In this document: positions 50,518-59,337 of the stretch, one piece after another
How positions within the stretch are numbered: the stretch's first letter is position 1
Layout of the letters: each line of letters starts with the position of its first letter
Origin: Vibrio hepatarius
GTDB taxonomy: Bacteria > Pseudomonadota > Gammaproteobacteria > Enterobacterales > Vibrionaceae
DNA: 64,000 nt
Direction of reading: 5' to 3'
Assembly (NCBI RefSeq): GCF_018860525.1
Contig: NZ_JAHKPM010000069.1
Location: forward strand, 1 to 64,000
Notes under the pieces: generated by a model
Seen by the model: only the letters and a program-made list of their open reading frames with translations
Database searches by the model: none
What the model was told of the DNA's origin: nothing
Position numbers and translations under genes: made by a program

Positions 50518-51495
50518 TTATTGGTCAGTTGGATATTTCACACTCGTTTGCCGACGAATTTCTGTCAGCAACTTAGCTACAATCAGTGAACGATTCATAC
50601 AGTTTTCATCAATCTGCTTCTCAGTATACTGCTTGGCAAAAGCCAATGCTTCGTAATACATTGGGTTAGGATCCTGTTTAACACTTAAATCAATAACTGA
50701 GCTACCTTTAGTAATCTTGGTCAATTTCTTACCTGTAGATATCATCTCCATTAGCAAAGCACCCTTTTCACCCTGAATCTCACTTGGTAAATAAGAGTCG
50801 CTTGTCTTGGAGTGCTGCAGAACAACCTCAAACCCTTCGTAACCTAGAATAATACTACCACTACCGTCAACGCCACTATCCAAAAGCTGAGCATGTGCTT
50901 TAACCGATAGCGGCTCACCAAACAACTCAACCGCAGAACCAACACAGTAGTAACCAATATCCATGACTGAACCATTGGCAAATTGTGGATTAAATGTATT
51001 AGGGTTTTCACCCTCAAGGAATTTAGGGTAGCGAGATGAGTACTGACAATAAGTGATCAGAGCCTTGCGAATCTTGCCGATACTATTACAGTGCTGCTTA
51101 AGTAACTGGAAGTTCGGCGTATAAGGTGACATGAACGCTTCAAACAGTATCACATTATTGTTTAGAGCAGTTTGATACATTTTCTTGGCCAACACATCAT
51201 TGGCAGCAAGTGGCTTTTCGCAGATAACGTGCTTGCCCGATTCAAGTAATGTTATAGCTTGAGGTGCATGCAACGAATTTGGACTCGCAATATACACAGC
51301 ATCAATTGACGGGCAGGTAGCCAGACTATCAAAGTCGTCATATAAAGCAAGAGACTCATATTTCTCGGCAAAACCCCTCGCCTTATCGAGAGAACGGGAG
51401 TATATGGCTACTAGCTGATATTTCTCTGTTTTTAGCGCAGCTTCAATAAACTGGTCGGTAATCCAGTTTGTCCCCACTATCGCAAGTCTTATCAT
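50518..51495 (-). CDS. Gfo/Idh/MocA family oxidoreductase
   Basis: 325 aa from the ATG at complement 51493-51495, with GGAG 8 nt upstream; the frame is open 11 codons earlier but without a good site. The N-terminal Rossmann fold begins MIRLAIVGTNWITDQFIEAAL, and the family motif is SGKHVICEKPLAANDVLAKKM, with the conserved EKP. The C-terminal half is the MocA-type beta-sheet domain. These enzymes oxidise or reduce sugars or cyclitols with NAD(P). The substrate is unknown. The gene is upstream of osmC (8-bp gap) and downstream of the LysE-type gene. Confidence 0.9.
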   Translation of the reverse strand: MIRLAIVGTNWITDQFIEAALKTEKYQLVAIYSRSLDKARGFAEKYESLALYDDFDSLATCPSIDAVYIASPNSLHAPQAITLLESGKHVICEKPLAANDVLAKKMYQTALNNNVILFEAFMSPYTPNFQLLKQHCNSIGKIRKALITYCQYSSRYPKFLEGENPNTFNPQFANGSVMDIGYYCVGSAVELFGEPLSVKAHAQLLDSGVDGSGSIILGYEGFEVVLQHSKTSDSYLPSEIQGEKGALLMEMISTGKKLTKITKGSSVIDLSVKQDPNPMYYEALAFAKQYTEKQIDENCMNRSLIVAKLLTEIRRQTSVKYPTDQ

Positions 51496-51562
51496 CACTT
51501 CTTCTCCAGTTACAGCAAAAGGAGCCAATAGCTCCTCAATGATTTTACCTGTGCTTAACGTT

Positions 51563-52177
51563 TCACACCGTCATAACGACCCTTAATGCTAAAAATATCA
51601 AAACCATACCTGATAAGCGATCAATTAATTGTGCTTTAGAACGAATCTTATCTAGTAAACGGCGACTTGATAGCAAAAAGGTAATTAGGCTGTACCATAA
51701 ACCATCAACCACTAATGGGGTCAAGACAATCAGAATTTTGGCCGATAGAGTATCGCCGACCGCCACAAACTGACTAAACAAAGCGATAAAAAATAACGCG
51801 ATTTTAGGGCTAAGAATGGAAATTAGAAACCCTTCCTTTGCTGACTGCCATAGTGAAGTATCTTCACCAGACTCAAGTTTTGCAGCCACTCCACCTTTGG
51901 ATCGCAATGCATTATAACCAAGATAAGCTAGGTAAGCCGCTCCACAATAACTGATTGCTTTGAAGATCAAAGGCGACTGCTGCAAGACTACCGCAAGGCC
52001 GACCAAAGTGACAAATGCATAAATTCCTATACCCAATGCATGAGACCAAGCGGTCGCTAAACCATTCCTTCTTCCACCTGCAAGGCTATGCTTAGCAACC
52101 ATTGCTAAGCTCGGCCCCGGTGACATAGCGCCTAAAATACAGATTGTAAAAAGTGATAGCCAAATTGTTAGTGTCAT
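51563..52177 (-). CDS. LysE family amino acid exporter
   Basis: 204 aa with five to six hydrophobic segments. The start MTLTIWLSLFTICILGAMSPGPSLAMVAKHSLAGGRRNGLATAWSHALG contains the conserved G-x-x-x-P-G-P and GGRRxG motifs of LysE/RhtB exporters. It is a plausible amino-acid or homoserine-lactone exporter of the inner membrane; the substrate cannot be read from sequence. It is downstream of a LysR-type regulator gene on the same strand and 67 bp before the oxidoreductase gene. Confidence 0.9.
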   Translation of the reverse strand: MTLTIWLSLFTICILGAMSPGPSLAMVAKHSLAGGRRNGLATAWSHALGIGIYAFVTLVGLAVVLQQSPLIFKAISYCGAAYLAYLGYNALRSKGGVAAKLESGEDTSLWQSAKEGFLISILSPKIALFFIALFSQFVAVGDTLSAKILIVLTPLVVDGLWYSLITFLLSSRRLLDKIRSKAQLIDRLSGMVLIFLALRVVMTV

Positions 52178-52236
52178 ACTATTTCTCTAAGAAAGTCCAT
52201 ACCGCTAAACTACAGATATAGGGGAACGATTTGAAA

Positions 52237-53187
52237 TCAAAACTTGTGATAGTGGTTATGATTTAAACTCATAGCGATGGAATAGCTGGACGTGCTAATA
52301 CTATTAAGTATCAAACCACGTATCCATTGGTGTGCTTTGTCTTTATCGTATTTCGGGTGCCACATTAACCAATAGAGGTGAGGTTCTAAATCAAAAGGTA
52401 GAGGAAAATATACCAGATCATGGACACGTGTTAGGTTTAACGCAATATGTTCAGGTACTATCATGAGATAATCGCTCACTACCAAAGCATTGACTGCTGC
52501 GGAAAAAAAAGGAATCCTTAGAGCTATACGCCTATTGACACCAAAAACTTCAAGTGCGTCATCTGTCATGGAGTCCTTATCGCCCCCACCTGTCACTTTC
52601 ACATGTGAGTAACGAATCAAATCATCAACGCTAAGCTTTTTTTGTTTCGACATGGGATGTTCACAGTGCATTAGACAGACGGATTTATCTTCACCAATCT
52701 TAATACTCGTTATGTTAGAAGGTTGGTGAGGCTGCACCGTCGATGCCAAGTGAATCCCTGTTTCACTAAAACGTTGCATATAGTCAGGCTGCCAAAGCCG
52801 ATAGGACAAGTTGACATTTGGAGCCTGCTTTGCAACTTTAGATACCACACTAGGCATTATATACTGCGCAACATAATCACTGGATGAGAATACAAAATCT
52901 TGTTGCCACATTTTGGGATCAAATGGCTTGTCACGTAATAGCTGCTCACACTCGTCCAATACACATGAAAGCTGCTTTTGCATACCTAATGCTCTTGGTG
53001 TCGGTACTAAAGCATTCCCCTCTCGTACAAGCAAAGGATCACCACTCAACTCCCGTAATTGCGCGAGTTGACGGCTTACCGCAGATTGAGTGATGTTAAG
53101 CCTAAGCGCCGCTCTACTCACATGGCATTCTTGCAATAAAACTTGTAAAGAACGCAGCAAGTTAAGGTTAATGTGGTTCAAAGACAT
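52237..53187 (-). CDS. LysR family transcriptional regulator
   Basis: 316 aa. The N-terminal winged helix is NHINLNLLRSLQVLLQECHVSRAALRLNITQSAVSRQLAQLREL, the standard LysR pattern, followed by GDPLLVREGNALVPTPRALGM. The rest is the PBP2-type effector-binding domain. The C-terminus, ending SIAMSLNHNHYHKF, is slightly longer than usual. It may regulate the adjacent LysE exporter gene, which runs in the same direction 59 bp downstream, although LysR genes are more often divergent from their targets. The inducer is unknown. Confidence 0.9.
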   Translation of the reverse strand: MSLNHINLNLLRSLQVLLQECHVSRAALRLNITQSAVSRQLAQLRELSGDPLLVREGNALVPTPRALGMQKQLSCVLDECEQLLRDKPFDPKMWQQDFVFSSSDYVAQYIMPSVVSKVAKQAPNVNLSYRLWQPDYMQRFSETGIHLASTVQPHQPSNITSIKIGEDKSVCLMHCEHPMSKQKKLSVDDLIRYSHVKVTGGGDKDSMTDDALEVFGVNRRIALRIPFFSAAVNALVVSDYLMIVPEHIALNLTRVHDLVYFPLPFDLEPHLYWLMWHPKYDKDKAHQWIRGLILNSISTSSYSIAMSLNHNHYHKF

Positions 53188-53207
53188 AGAGTTTTCATAC
53201 TAATTAT

Positions 53208-53966
53208 CTATATTGCATGTGACGTTACAGTATCACCTTCAATCACTAAAATACTCTGCTTTTTAACTTTCTTCCAATCACGGTGACGCTCTAAAGGCTC
53301 AGAAGCCACTGTAATATTCGCCCCCTTCTTGCGTATAAACACCGTTGGTGCATCACTATCTGAGCTATATCGAATTGCCCAAAGCCTTTCGCCATCAGAG
53401 ATACAAATTGAAGCTTTTAGTGGCTCTTCAATACCACGATTTACCATCATTTGGCTAATGTCACTTAAAGTTTTACTTATCGCATCAATGGGTTGTTCAG
53501 ACAAACCATTTTGCAGCATTAGCAGAAAAATCAGTTCACTATCTGTTGTCCCCAGTCTTTTAAGGAAAAGAGGTTCAGATAACTGCTGATGTAAGTCATA
53601 TTTTACCTGTTCAAAACCGCCAATCTGCCCATTATGAAGAAACATCCAATTATCAATAATAAATGGATGGCAGTTTGAACGAGAAACTTGAGTCCCTGTT
53701 GATGAACGAACATGTGCCATAAAGCAGTGAGAACGAATATGATGAGTTAGCGAACGAAGGTTTTCATCTCCCCACGCAGGTAATACTTCATGAAACCTCC
53801 CAGGAGTATCTCGCTCTGTATACCAACCAAGGCCAAAACCATCAGCATTTACACGAGTGACAGCTTTTCTGGCATCAATACTTTGATGCACTAGTGAGTG
53901 CTCTGGTTCATACACTAACTCATCGAGATAAATCGACTCTCCCTGATAAGCTAACCAACGACACAT
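53208..53966 (-). CDS. yafJ: Class II glutamine amidotransferase (YafJ-like)
   Basis: 252 aa, the YafJ length. It begins MCRWLAYQGESIYLDELVYEPEHSLVHQSIDA; Cys2 is the N-terminal nucleophile after Met removal. Other landmarks are NADGFGLGWY, MAHVRSSTGTQVSRSNCHPF and FLHNGQIGGFEQVKYDLHQQL, the Ntn-type glutaminase pattern with the conserved N-GQ. The family hydrolyses an amide, probably a gamma-glutamyl group, but the physiological substrate of YafJ is unknown. It lies 20 bp upstream of the LysR gene and is probably the first gene of this minus-strand group. Confidence 0.9.
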   Translation of the reverse strand: MCRWLAYQGESIYLDELVYEPEHSLVHQSIDARKAVTRVNADGFGLGWYTERDTPGRFHEVLPAWGDENLRSLTHHIRSHCFMAHVRSSTGTQVSRSNCHPFIIDNWMFLHNGQIGGFEQVKYDLHQQLSEPLFLKRLGTTDSELIFLLMLQNGLSEQPIDAISKTLSDISQMMVNRGIEEPLKASICISDGERLWAIRYSSDSDAPTVFIRKKGANITVASEPLERHRDWKKVKKQSILVIEGDTVTSHAI

Positions 53967-54047
53967 ATATACTCCTTAAACATTACTGACACTTTTGGGC
54001 ATAACATCATGATTTAAACAACCTAGCAAGTAATTCTATGCTGGGTA

Positions 54048-54342
54048 CTATTTCCCCCATAGAAGCATTACTGGACCCAAGTACAGCAGCATGCCACGAG
54101 CGGTTACACCACCACTATGTTCATAGTAGCTCAATGGCTGTAACTGGATGCCGTGATTAGTTGTCCTTTTTACCCATTCTCAGTCACTAACATCAGATTC
54201 CATGCAAAACCATTATCAGGCTATTGCCATCGTTCCAGCTTCCGGAGATATAGGGAAGCCCAACTGCCGTCGCGAATAGGAAGAGCACTGGTTCAATCAA
54301 ACACTTTAACCAGCGAGAATCGGCCGTGTTAAATAAAGTCAT
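54048..54342 (-). pseudogene. Decayed membrane-protein gene (unidentified)
   Basis: In one minus-strand frame an ATG at complement 54340-54342 starts MTLFNTADSRWLKCLIEPVL, continues with a hydrophobic stretch and stops at 54193. In another frame, after a stop near 54180, the sequence runs EWVKRTTNHGIQLQPLSYYE and then HSGGVTARGMLLYLGPVMLLWGK to a stop at 54048. The two halves look like one small membrane protein broken by a frameshift and a stop codon. No family is recognised, and two unrelated short ORFs or chance remain possible. Confidence 0.35.
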
Positions 54343-54631
54343 GCTATCTATATTCAAGTCGCATACGGTATGCCTAATAATGCATTTAGTCGCTGCTTAA
54401 GACCTAACTTGTCCCTTTGTCTACTATGTACAAGCGAAAGTGGACATGAAACCACAGCTTTATTCTTTTTATTCAATACGCTCAAACTAAAAATTTAGTT
54501 TTTAAAAGTAGATTAATATTAAAGAATTGAAACACGTACCAAGCAAAATTGCATTGGTGCATATAGCTTAATATTCAAGTATTAAACAAATACAATGATA
54601 TTTATAAGTATCATTAGCAATATAAACAAGA
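54343..54631. other. Intergenic DNA upstream of the Qrr control region
   Basis: About 290 bp of increasingly AT-rich DNA between the gene relic and the LuxO-type sites. I see no gene or hairpin here. Confidence 0.4.
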
Positions 54632-54657
54632 TTGCAAATTGCAAATGCATTTTGCAA
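54632..54657 (+). promoter_or_regulatory. Two adjacent LuxO-type binding sites upstream of qrr
   Basis: TTGCAAATTGCAA (54632-54644) fits the LuxO consensus TTGCA-N3-TGCAA exactly, and the directly adjoining ATGCATTTTGCAA (54645-54657) has one mismatch. They lie about 88-113 bp upstream of the predicted qrr start, where LuxO enhancer sites lie before other Vibrio qrr genes. Confidence 0.85.
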
Positions 54658-54718
54658 CGACACGCTAGAAATACAGTATTTTTCGCTCGCAAATTAAGCA
54701 ATCTGGTGCTATAAAAAT

Positions 54719-54733
54719 TGGCACATATAATGC
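54719..54733 (+). promoter_or_regulatory. Sigma54 promoter of qrr
   Basis: TGGCAC-N5-ATGC matches the -24/-12 consensus TGGCAC-N5-TTGC with one change. All known Vibrio qrr genes use sigma54 promoters driven by phosphorylated LuxO. Transcription should start near 54745. Confidence 0.88.
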
Positions 54734-54744
54734 TTTACTAAATA

Positions 54745-54851
54745 TGACTCTCTTTAAGTCGAGAGTCACCTAGCCAACTGACGTTGTTAGTGAATAGATA
54801 TTTGTTCACAGTTTTACAAGCCAATCTCGAATATTGAGATTGGCTTTTTTT
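54745..54851 (+). ncRNA. qrr: Qrr quorum-regulatory small RNA
   Basis: About 107 nt. It contains the nearly invariant Qrr core, from GAGAGTCACCTAGCCAACTG through ACGTTGTTAGTGAAT, which pairs with luxR/hapR mRNA and other targets. The 5' part folds into the expected hairpin (GACTCTC / GAGAGTC) and the 3' end is a terminator hairpin with a long T-run. Qrr RNAs act with Hfq at low cell density to repress luxR/hapR and activate aphA. This copy is not next to luxO, so it is one of the additional paralogs; which number it corresponds to cannot be read here. Confidence 0.95.
54818..54851 (+). terminator. Terminator of qrr
   Basis: Stem AAGCCAATCTC / GAGATTGGCTT with a 7-base loop followed by a T-run; it also forms the 3' hairpin of the RNA. 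Confidence 0.95.
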
Positions 54852-54902
54852 ATGTCTCGAAGAATTGGCACTTAGACTAGAAAAGCCAGCAGTCGATGGT
54901 AT

Positions 54903-55311
54903 AAAAAGAAAACCCCACTAGACTTTTGCCTAGTGGGGTTTATTCTTACTCGCAGCATTCCGGCTACTGTTAGTGCTCCATGCATCAAATCCATGATAGT
55001 ATGCTGAGTCCTTCAGCCGTTTCCTTTACTTCGCCATCCTAGCGGTGTCCATAGCATTCCAGCTCGTTGACCATCCCAGTCAACTCTCATCGCTTCATCC
55101 AAGAGCGGTGTCCTTGATACTATCTTCCTGATAGCAAATCTCATTCCATTAAGCGTACATTAACTTTCCTTGTTGCAACCATCCTAGTTACAAGCGTCCA
55201 GCGAATGTCCTTTGCTTTCCGTGCCGATTATTCTTCCTGAAAAATCGAATCTTCTTCCTGAAGATGACCAATCCATGGGTCTTTCCTGTTCCATGCCTGC
55301 TTCCTGCTGAC
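54903..55311 (-). ncRNA. csrB: CsrB-family small RNA (CsrA-sequestering)
   Basis: About 409 nt on the minus strand, starting GTCAGCAGGAAGCAGGC. It carries roughly two dozen GGA motifs, many as CAGGA, AAGGA or ATGGA in the loops of short hairpins, the hallmark of CsrB/CsrC RNAs that bind many CsrA dimers. There is no open reading frame of note. A -10-like CATAAT (complement 55320-55325) precedes the 5' end, and a strong terminator ends it. Vibrios carry several such RNAs (CsrB, C, D), so the exact paralog is uncertain. VarS/VarA normally activates it, and a matching box lies upstream. Confidence 0.92.
54911..54940 (-). terminator. Terminator of csrB
   Basis: Stem AACCCCACTAG / CTAGTGGGGTT with an 8-base loop, followed on the minus strand by TTCTTTTTAT. 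Confidence 0.93.
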
Positions 55312-55468
55312 ACTTTAAGATTATGATAATGGTGTATTTTAGCAATAATGATTTTTACATCACTACTTTATCAAAATAACTCATCATTATATTTAACTTT
55401 AATATACAATAACTTAAAATGATCACAGCCCAAAATCGCACCAAAAACCATCACTAGGCTCACGACTT

Positions 55469-55486
55469 TGTGAGAAATATCTTACA
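55469..55486 (-). promoter_or_regulatory. GacA/VarA-type activator box upstream of csrB
   Basis: TGTGAG-N6-CTTACA matches the GacA/UvrY/VarA consensus TGTAAG-N6-CTTACA with one mismatch and lies about 158-175 bp upstream of the csrB start, a normal distance for this activator. Confidence 0.8.
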
Positions 55487-55687
55487 ATATGGTGAGTTAA
55501 TTTCCTCATCCCATTTTATGCATACCTGATATCTTTTAAGATAAAAGTCACAAAAACTAGGATTGAATGAGATAAAAATAAGTAAGTGAATTTCTCTGGA
55601 CTATTTCAAAGTAAAACAGGATATTATATCTATAATTTACTATTTCATTGTCCCATATAGGGATTTCTTTCACATAGGAATAATGAC

Positions 55688-56140
55688 ATGATTTCTAAAT
55701 GGGCACAGCGATTTTATCAAATGGCCGTCCTCGTAGGTTCTTGGAGTAAAGACCCATCGACTCAAGTCGGTGCTGTTATTACTAAACAAAACCGTATTGT
55801 CTCTGTTGGTTTTAACGGTTATCCACATGGTATATCGGATAGCGCAATAACAGACGATCGAGAAATGAAATACCTCAAAACACTTCATGCCGAAGAAAAT
55901 GCGATCTTATTTGCCAAACGCGATCTAGACGGATGCGAGATATGGGTCACGCATTTCCCTTGTCCGAATTGCGCTGCAAAGATTATTCAAACAGGTATTT
56001 CCACTGTACATTGTCCTGAGCAAAGTCAAGATTTTCTATCACGCTGGGGTGACAAGATCAAAGTCAGTCAAGAAATGTTTCTACAAGCTGGTGTAAAAGT
56101 GAACTGGCTGCCTCTCACCGACCTAAACAACGACACTTAG
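55688..56140 (+). CDS. Deoxycytidylate (dCMP) deaminase-like protein
   Basis: 150 aa zinc deaminase of the CDA superfamily. Zinc ligands are in [11 protein letters not shown] (His-Ala-Glu, catalytic Glu) and [10 protein letters not shown] (two Cys). The N-terminus [31 protein letters not shown] and the segment GFNGYPHG match dCMP deaminases (ComEB/DCTD-like), which convert dCMP to dUMP. Short bacterial forms of about 150 residues are common. An ATAGGAAT sequence precedes the ATG. Its 3' end overlaps the convergent kinase gene by 18 bp. Whether it acts on dCMP or free cytidine-type substrates is not certain. Confidence 0.88.
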   Translation: MISKWAQRFYQMAVLVGSWSKDPSTQVGAVITKQNRIVSVGFNGYPHGISDSAITDDREMKYLKTLHAEENAILFAKRDLDGCEIWVTHFPCPNCAAKIIQTGISTVHCPEQSQDFLSRWGDKIKVSQEMFLQAGVKVNWLPLTDLNNDT

Positions 56141-58777
56141 TTGCTCAAAGATCTCAAAAAGCTGCTGAGATTTGTATGGCTTGGGTAAATAAGCATCCAT
56201 ACCTGCTTCAAAGCAGCGATCTATTTCTTCGGGTAATACACTAGCTGTCAATGCTATGATAGGGATATAGAGTTTCCCTTCCTCCTCCTCCCAAGATCTA
56301 ATGTTTCTCGTGGCTGTTATTCCATCCATTACAGGCATCATACAATCCATTAATATCGCCATATAGGATTGACCTGATTGAACCATAGCCACAGCCTCAG
56401 CACCATTACTCGCTATCTGGTAATCAACCCCTATTTTTTCGAGAAAGAAACTCGCAATTTTCTGATTCATTAGGTTATCTTCGACGATTAAGACACACCT
56501 TGATTCACCAGATTGGGAAATGGGAAGCCTGTCTTGTTGTATATCCTCCAGATTAAGCTCAATTGAGCTTAGCACTTTTGAAATTGCAGATTCAAGACGA
56601 CGCCCTAAAAATGGCAAAGTCAGATTCGAAGAGACTAGAGCACCATAGTCAGGCGATATATACAAATGATGCTGCAAGCCGATTATTTCAGAGAAATTAA
56701 AGTGAGCTTGTAAAGAAGCGAGGTCTTTTCTTGAGCTCTGCTGAGAGTGATAGCTATAAAAAATCACGTTGAACTCGTCAGTTATTTTTATTGCCTCATC
56801 AACGTCCGGAACTTTAGTTAACAAAAGGCCAGTGCGTTCTATTTCATTTTGTACCAAAGCGCTGTAGCGGCTTTCATTGACTACATAAAGGGCGTTTCCT
56901 TTCGTGTAGTTTGTGTGTTTACATGCCGAAGGTTCCACTTCTACTGGAATTTTAAAGCTAAAACAGCTCCCAGCCCCTTCCGTTGAATTCACAGTGACTT
57001 TTCCGCCCATAAGTTCTGCGATCTGGCGACAAATGGTCAAGCCTAAACCTGTACCACCGAAACGGCGCGTTATGCCACTATCTTGCTGGGTAATTGGCCG
57101 AAAAATTTCTTCTAGTTTAGTACCCGCGATCCCTACTCCAGTATCTAATACACGACAATACAAAAATGAGTTTTCATTCTCTTTATTCAATTCAATAACA
57201 ACGGATACCGTGCCATCTTGAGTAAATTTAACTCCATTACTGAGCAAATTCATCAAAATTTGTTTAAAGCGATATTCATCCAAATACAAGTCATTAGGGA
57301 TGTTTGGTGAAAAGCTTACATTTAACTCTACCTGCTGCTTTAACGCTTTGGTGCTTAACATATTCATAGCTTCAAAGGTAGCTTCGCGTATATCAGTGTG
57401 ACTCAGAGACAACTTAAAACTGCCTGATTCTATTTTCGACAAATCGAGAATATCGTTAATCAGAACAAGTAACGCTTGGGAAGAGATATCGATATCGGAC
57501 AAAAGCTCTTTTTGAGATGAATTAAGATGACTATCAGACAAGATCTCTGTCATCCCAATTATGCCATTTAATGGCGTTCTAATTTCATGAGACATATTAG
57601 CTAAAAAAATGCTCTTAGCTTTATTTGCCGCTTCAGCACCTTCTTTGGCTGACACCAAGGCCTGTTCATGATCCCTTTGTACTTGAATAAGATAATTAAT
57701 ATCTTGTGCAAATTTGGTAAACTCATCTTCTCCATCTACCGTTACTAAGCTAGTACTTCTTTGGCTCCTTAAACTCCCCAACGCCAAAAGAATCTCTGTA
57801 AGTTTTGAATTAATGCGATATAAAGTGCTAGTACTCCAAAAAAACATAGCAGATAAAGCGAATAAACCAGCAATAGCAAAGAAATAAAGTAACCGCTCAT
57901 TCGCTCCGATGTTAGTTAATATCTCTCTACGAAGCTTGTCAGATAACTCTCCAAGGTGTCTCTCAACTAGACTATTTCTGTTTTCAACCCATGAAGAAAA
58001 CCCTTCTAATCCACCGGTATAATTTTCGTTCAATGACGTATATTGCTTAACGTCGCCATAACGTTGTAGGTCGATATCTGAAAAGAGATTAAATAGGCCT
58101 TCCGTCTGCTCTATGTGAGGACTAAGAGTAACAATTCGATTTAGGTAAAATTGTTGTCGTTCACTGAACTTAAAATAGTCTTCAGCATAATGTCTATATG
58201 GTAGCTGTTTGGCCTCGATCACCTGAGCAAGCCAAGCCTCACGCTCCATCCAAAAGTACAACCAGTTTAGATCACTCATTGCCATGTCTAGTTGGTAAAT
58301 AGGCAAATCTACATCATGCCTTTCTGTTGACTGTACCGCTAAATATAAGGCTAGCAACTCACTATAAGCTTTGTTTCCTATAACTAAGCGCTCTTGTCCT
58401 TCTGTATCTGCAATATGCGGTACCAATGCCAAAAGGGCGTTGATATGAGCTAGCACATCATTGGATTCAGTGATTCCAATGTGTATATGCTCTTCTGTAT
58501 GAGCGACCTGAGCAAGCAAACGTATTGAGCGCAGAGCCAATAACTGCTCGTCAACCCTTGTACTTTTATCATTCTTTACACTAAGTGTCCGATATAAATG
58601 TCCAGTAAACTCTGACAAATATCTAAGTGTTTCAACTTTCTCATTGATTACTAGATAGCTATGGAGCCTACCTTGGATATCCTTGACAAGATTAACGGAT
58701 AGAAAACCGATCAATAAAGTAGGGATTAGGCACAGGATCAATAGTCGACTTTTAATGGAAATATTGGTGAGTAGCAT
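56123..58777 (-). CDS. Hybrid sensor histidine kinase with NIT-like sensor and receiver domain
   Basis: 884 aa. TM1 lies at about 10-30 and TM2 near 297-318, enclosing a large helical periplasmic domain resembling the NIT (nitrate/nitrite-sensing) family. A HAMP-like linker and coiled coil lead to the HisKA domain with [14 protein letters not shown] (phospho-His397), then HATPase motifs [16 protein letters not shown] and GGTGLGL. A degenerate receiver-like region follows (about 620-740), and a C-terminal receiver ends the protein, with phospho-acceptor Asp811 in [11 protein letters not shown] and the conserved LTA and KPY. No response regulator or HPt gene is adjacent, so the partner is unknown. 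It overlaps the convergent deaminase gene by 18 bp. Confidence 0.92.
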   Translation of the reverse strand: MLLTNISIKSRLLILCLIPTLLIGFLSVNLVKDIQGRLHSYLVINEKVETLRYLSEFTGHLYRTLSVKNDKSTRVDEQLLALRSIRLLAQVAHTEEHIHIGITESNDVLAHINALLALVPHIADTEGQERLVIGNKAYSELLALYLAVQSTERHDVDLPIYQLDMAMSDLNWLYFWMEREAWLAQVIEAKQLPYRHYAEDYFKFSERQQFYLNRIVTLSPHIEQTEGLFNLFSDIDLQRYGDVKQYTSLNENYTGGLEGFSSWVENRNSLVERHLGELSDKLRREILTNIGANERLLYFFAIAGLFALSAMFFWSTSTLYRINSKLTEILLALGSLRSQRSTSLVTVDGEDEFTKFAQDINYLIQVQRDHEQALVSAKEGAEAANKAKSIFLANMSHEIRTPLNGIIGMTEILSDSHLNSSQKELLSDIDISSQALLVLINDILDLSKIESGSFKLSLSHTDIREATFEAMNMLSTKALKQQVELNVSFSPNIPNDLYLDEYRFKQILMNLLSNGVKFTQDGTVSVVIELNKENENSFLYCRVLDTGVGIAGTKLEEIFRPITQQDSGITRRFGGTGLGLTICRQIAELMGGKVTVNSTEGAGSCFSFKIPVEVEPSACKHTNYTKGNALYVVNESRYSALVQNEIERTGLLLTKVPDVDEAIKITDEFNVIFYSYHSQQSSRKDLASLQAHFNFSEIIGLQHHLYISPDYGALVSSNLTLPFLGRRLESAISKVLSSIELNLEDIQQDRLPISQSGESRCVLIVEDNLMNQKIASFFLEKIGVDYQIASNGAEAVAMVQSGQSYMAILMDCMMPVMDGITATRNIRSWEEEEGKLYIPIIALTASVLPEEIDRCFEAGMDAYLPKPYKSQQLFEIFEQLSVVV

Positions 58778-59337
58778 TGAGACCCGTTCCTTCGAATCAT
58801 TTTACAATCACTAGAGATTCAATATTAGACGATGTCTGTTCAAAATCTTACCTAAATTACGGAAATTATTTGATTTTTGAGCGATCGTAGGTGGTTTTTC
58901 TGTATTAAAATTTACTACCTCCAAAGAAAAATATTGTGCTCAAGCTTTTTCAGTTTTGATTGGCCTAAACAAAAGCCACCTCTGTCACATCAGTTTAACT
59001 CCCGCATTAAAACTCATAGTGTTTAAAATATGTGCTCCATCACATTTAATCATCAAATTGGCATAAAATAATAAGTTAAAATGTGATCTGTAAATTTTTC
59101 GATGAAAAAAAAGAGCTCTGATATTTATAAAAAAACACAGAAATTGATATTAATTTATCAACTTCCAATAGATTAATGTCTTTTGGTAGCTTATTTATTT
59201 TTTCTAGCAGAATAAGCAGCTAGGCATTACAATCTGGCGCATAAAAATAAAATCAAAATATTGTATTCTCTACATCACTAACCCTACACCCTAGTGAAAT
59301 AGAGTCACTTCTAAAAACGTGAAAGGTCCCAAAAAAC
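58778..59337. other. 560-bp intergenic region between divergent kinase and GAPDH genes
   Basis: AT-rich DNA containing the promoters of the divergent sensor kinase and GAPDH genes. I find no conserved RNA core, strong terminator or ORF with a ribosome-binding site. A leader upstream of GAPDH is possible given the length. Confidence 0.4.

Noticed and set aside
54204-54284. Plus-strand ORF with a phrase like AIVPASGDIGKP, resembling a nucleotidyltransferase start.
   Set aside because: It is only 26 codons long, has no ribosome-binding site, and is antisense to the better minus-strand membrane-protein relic.
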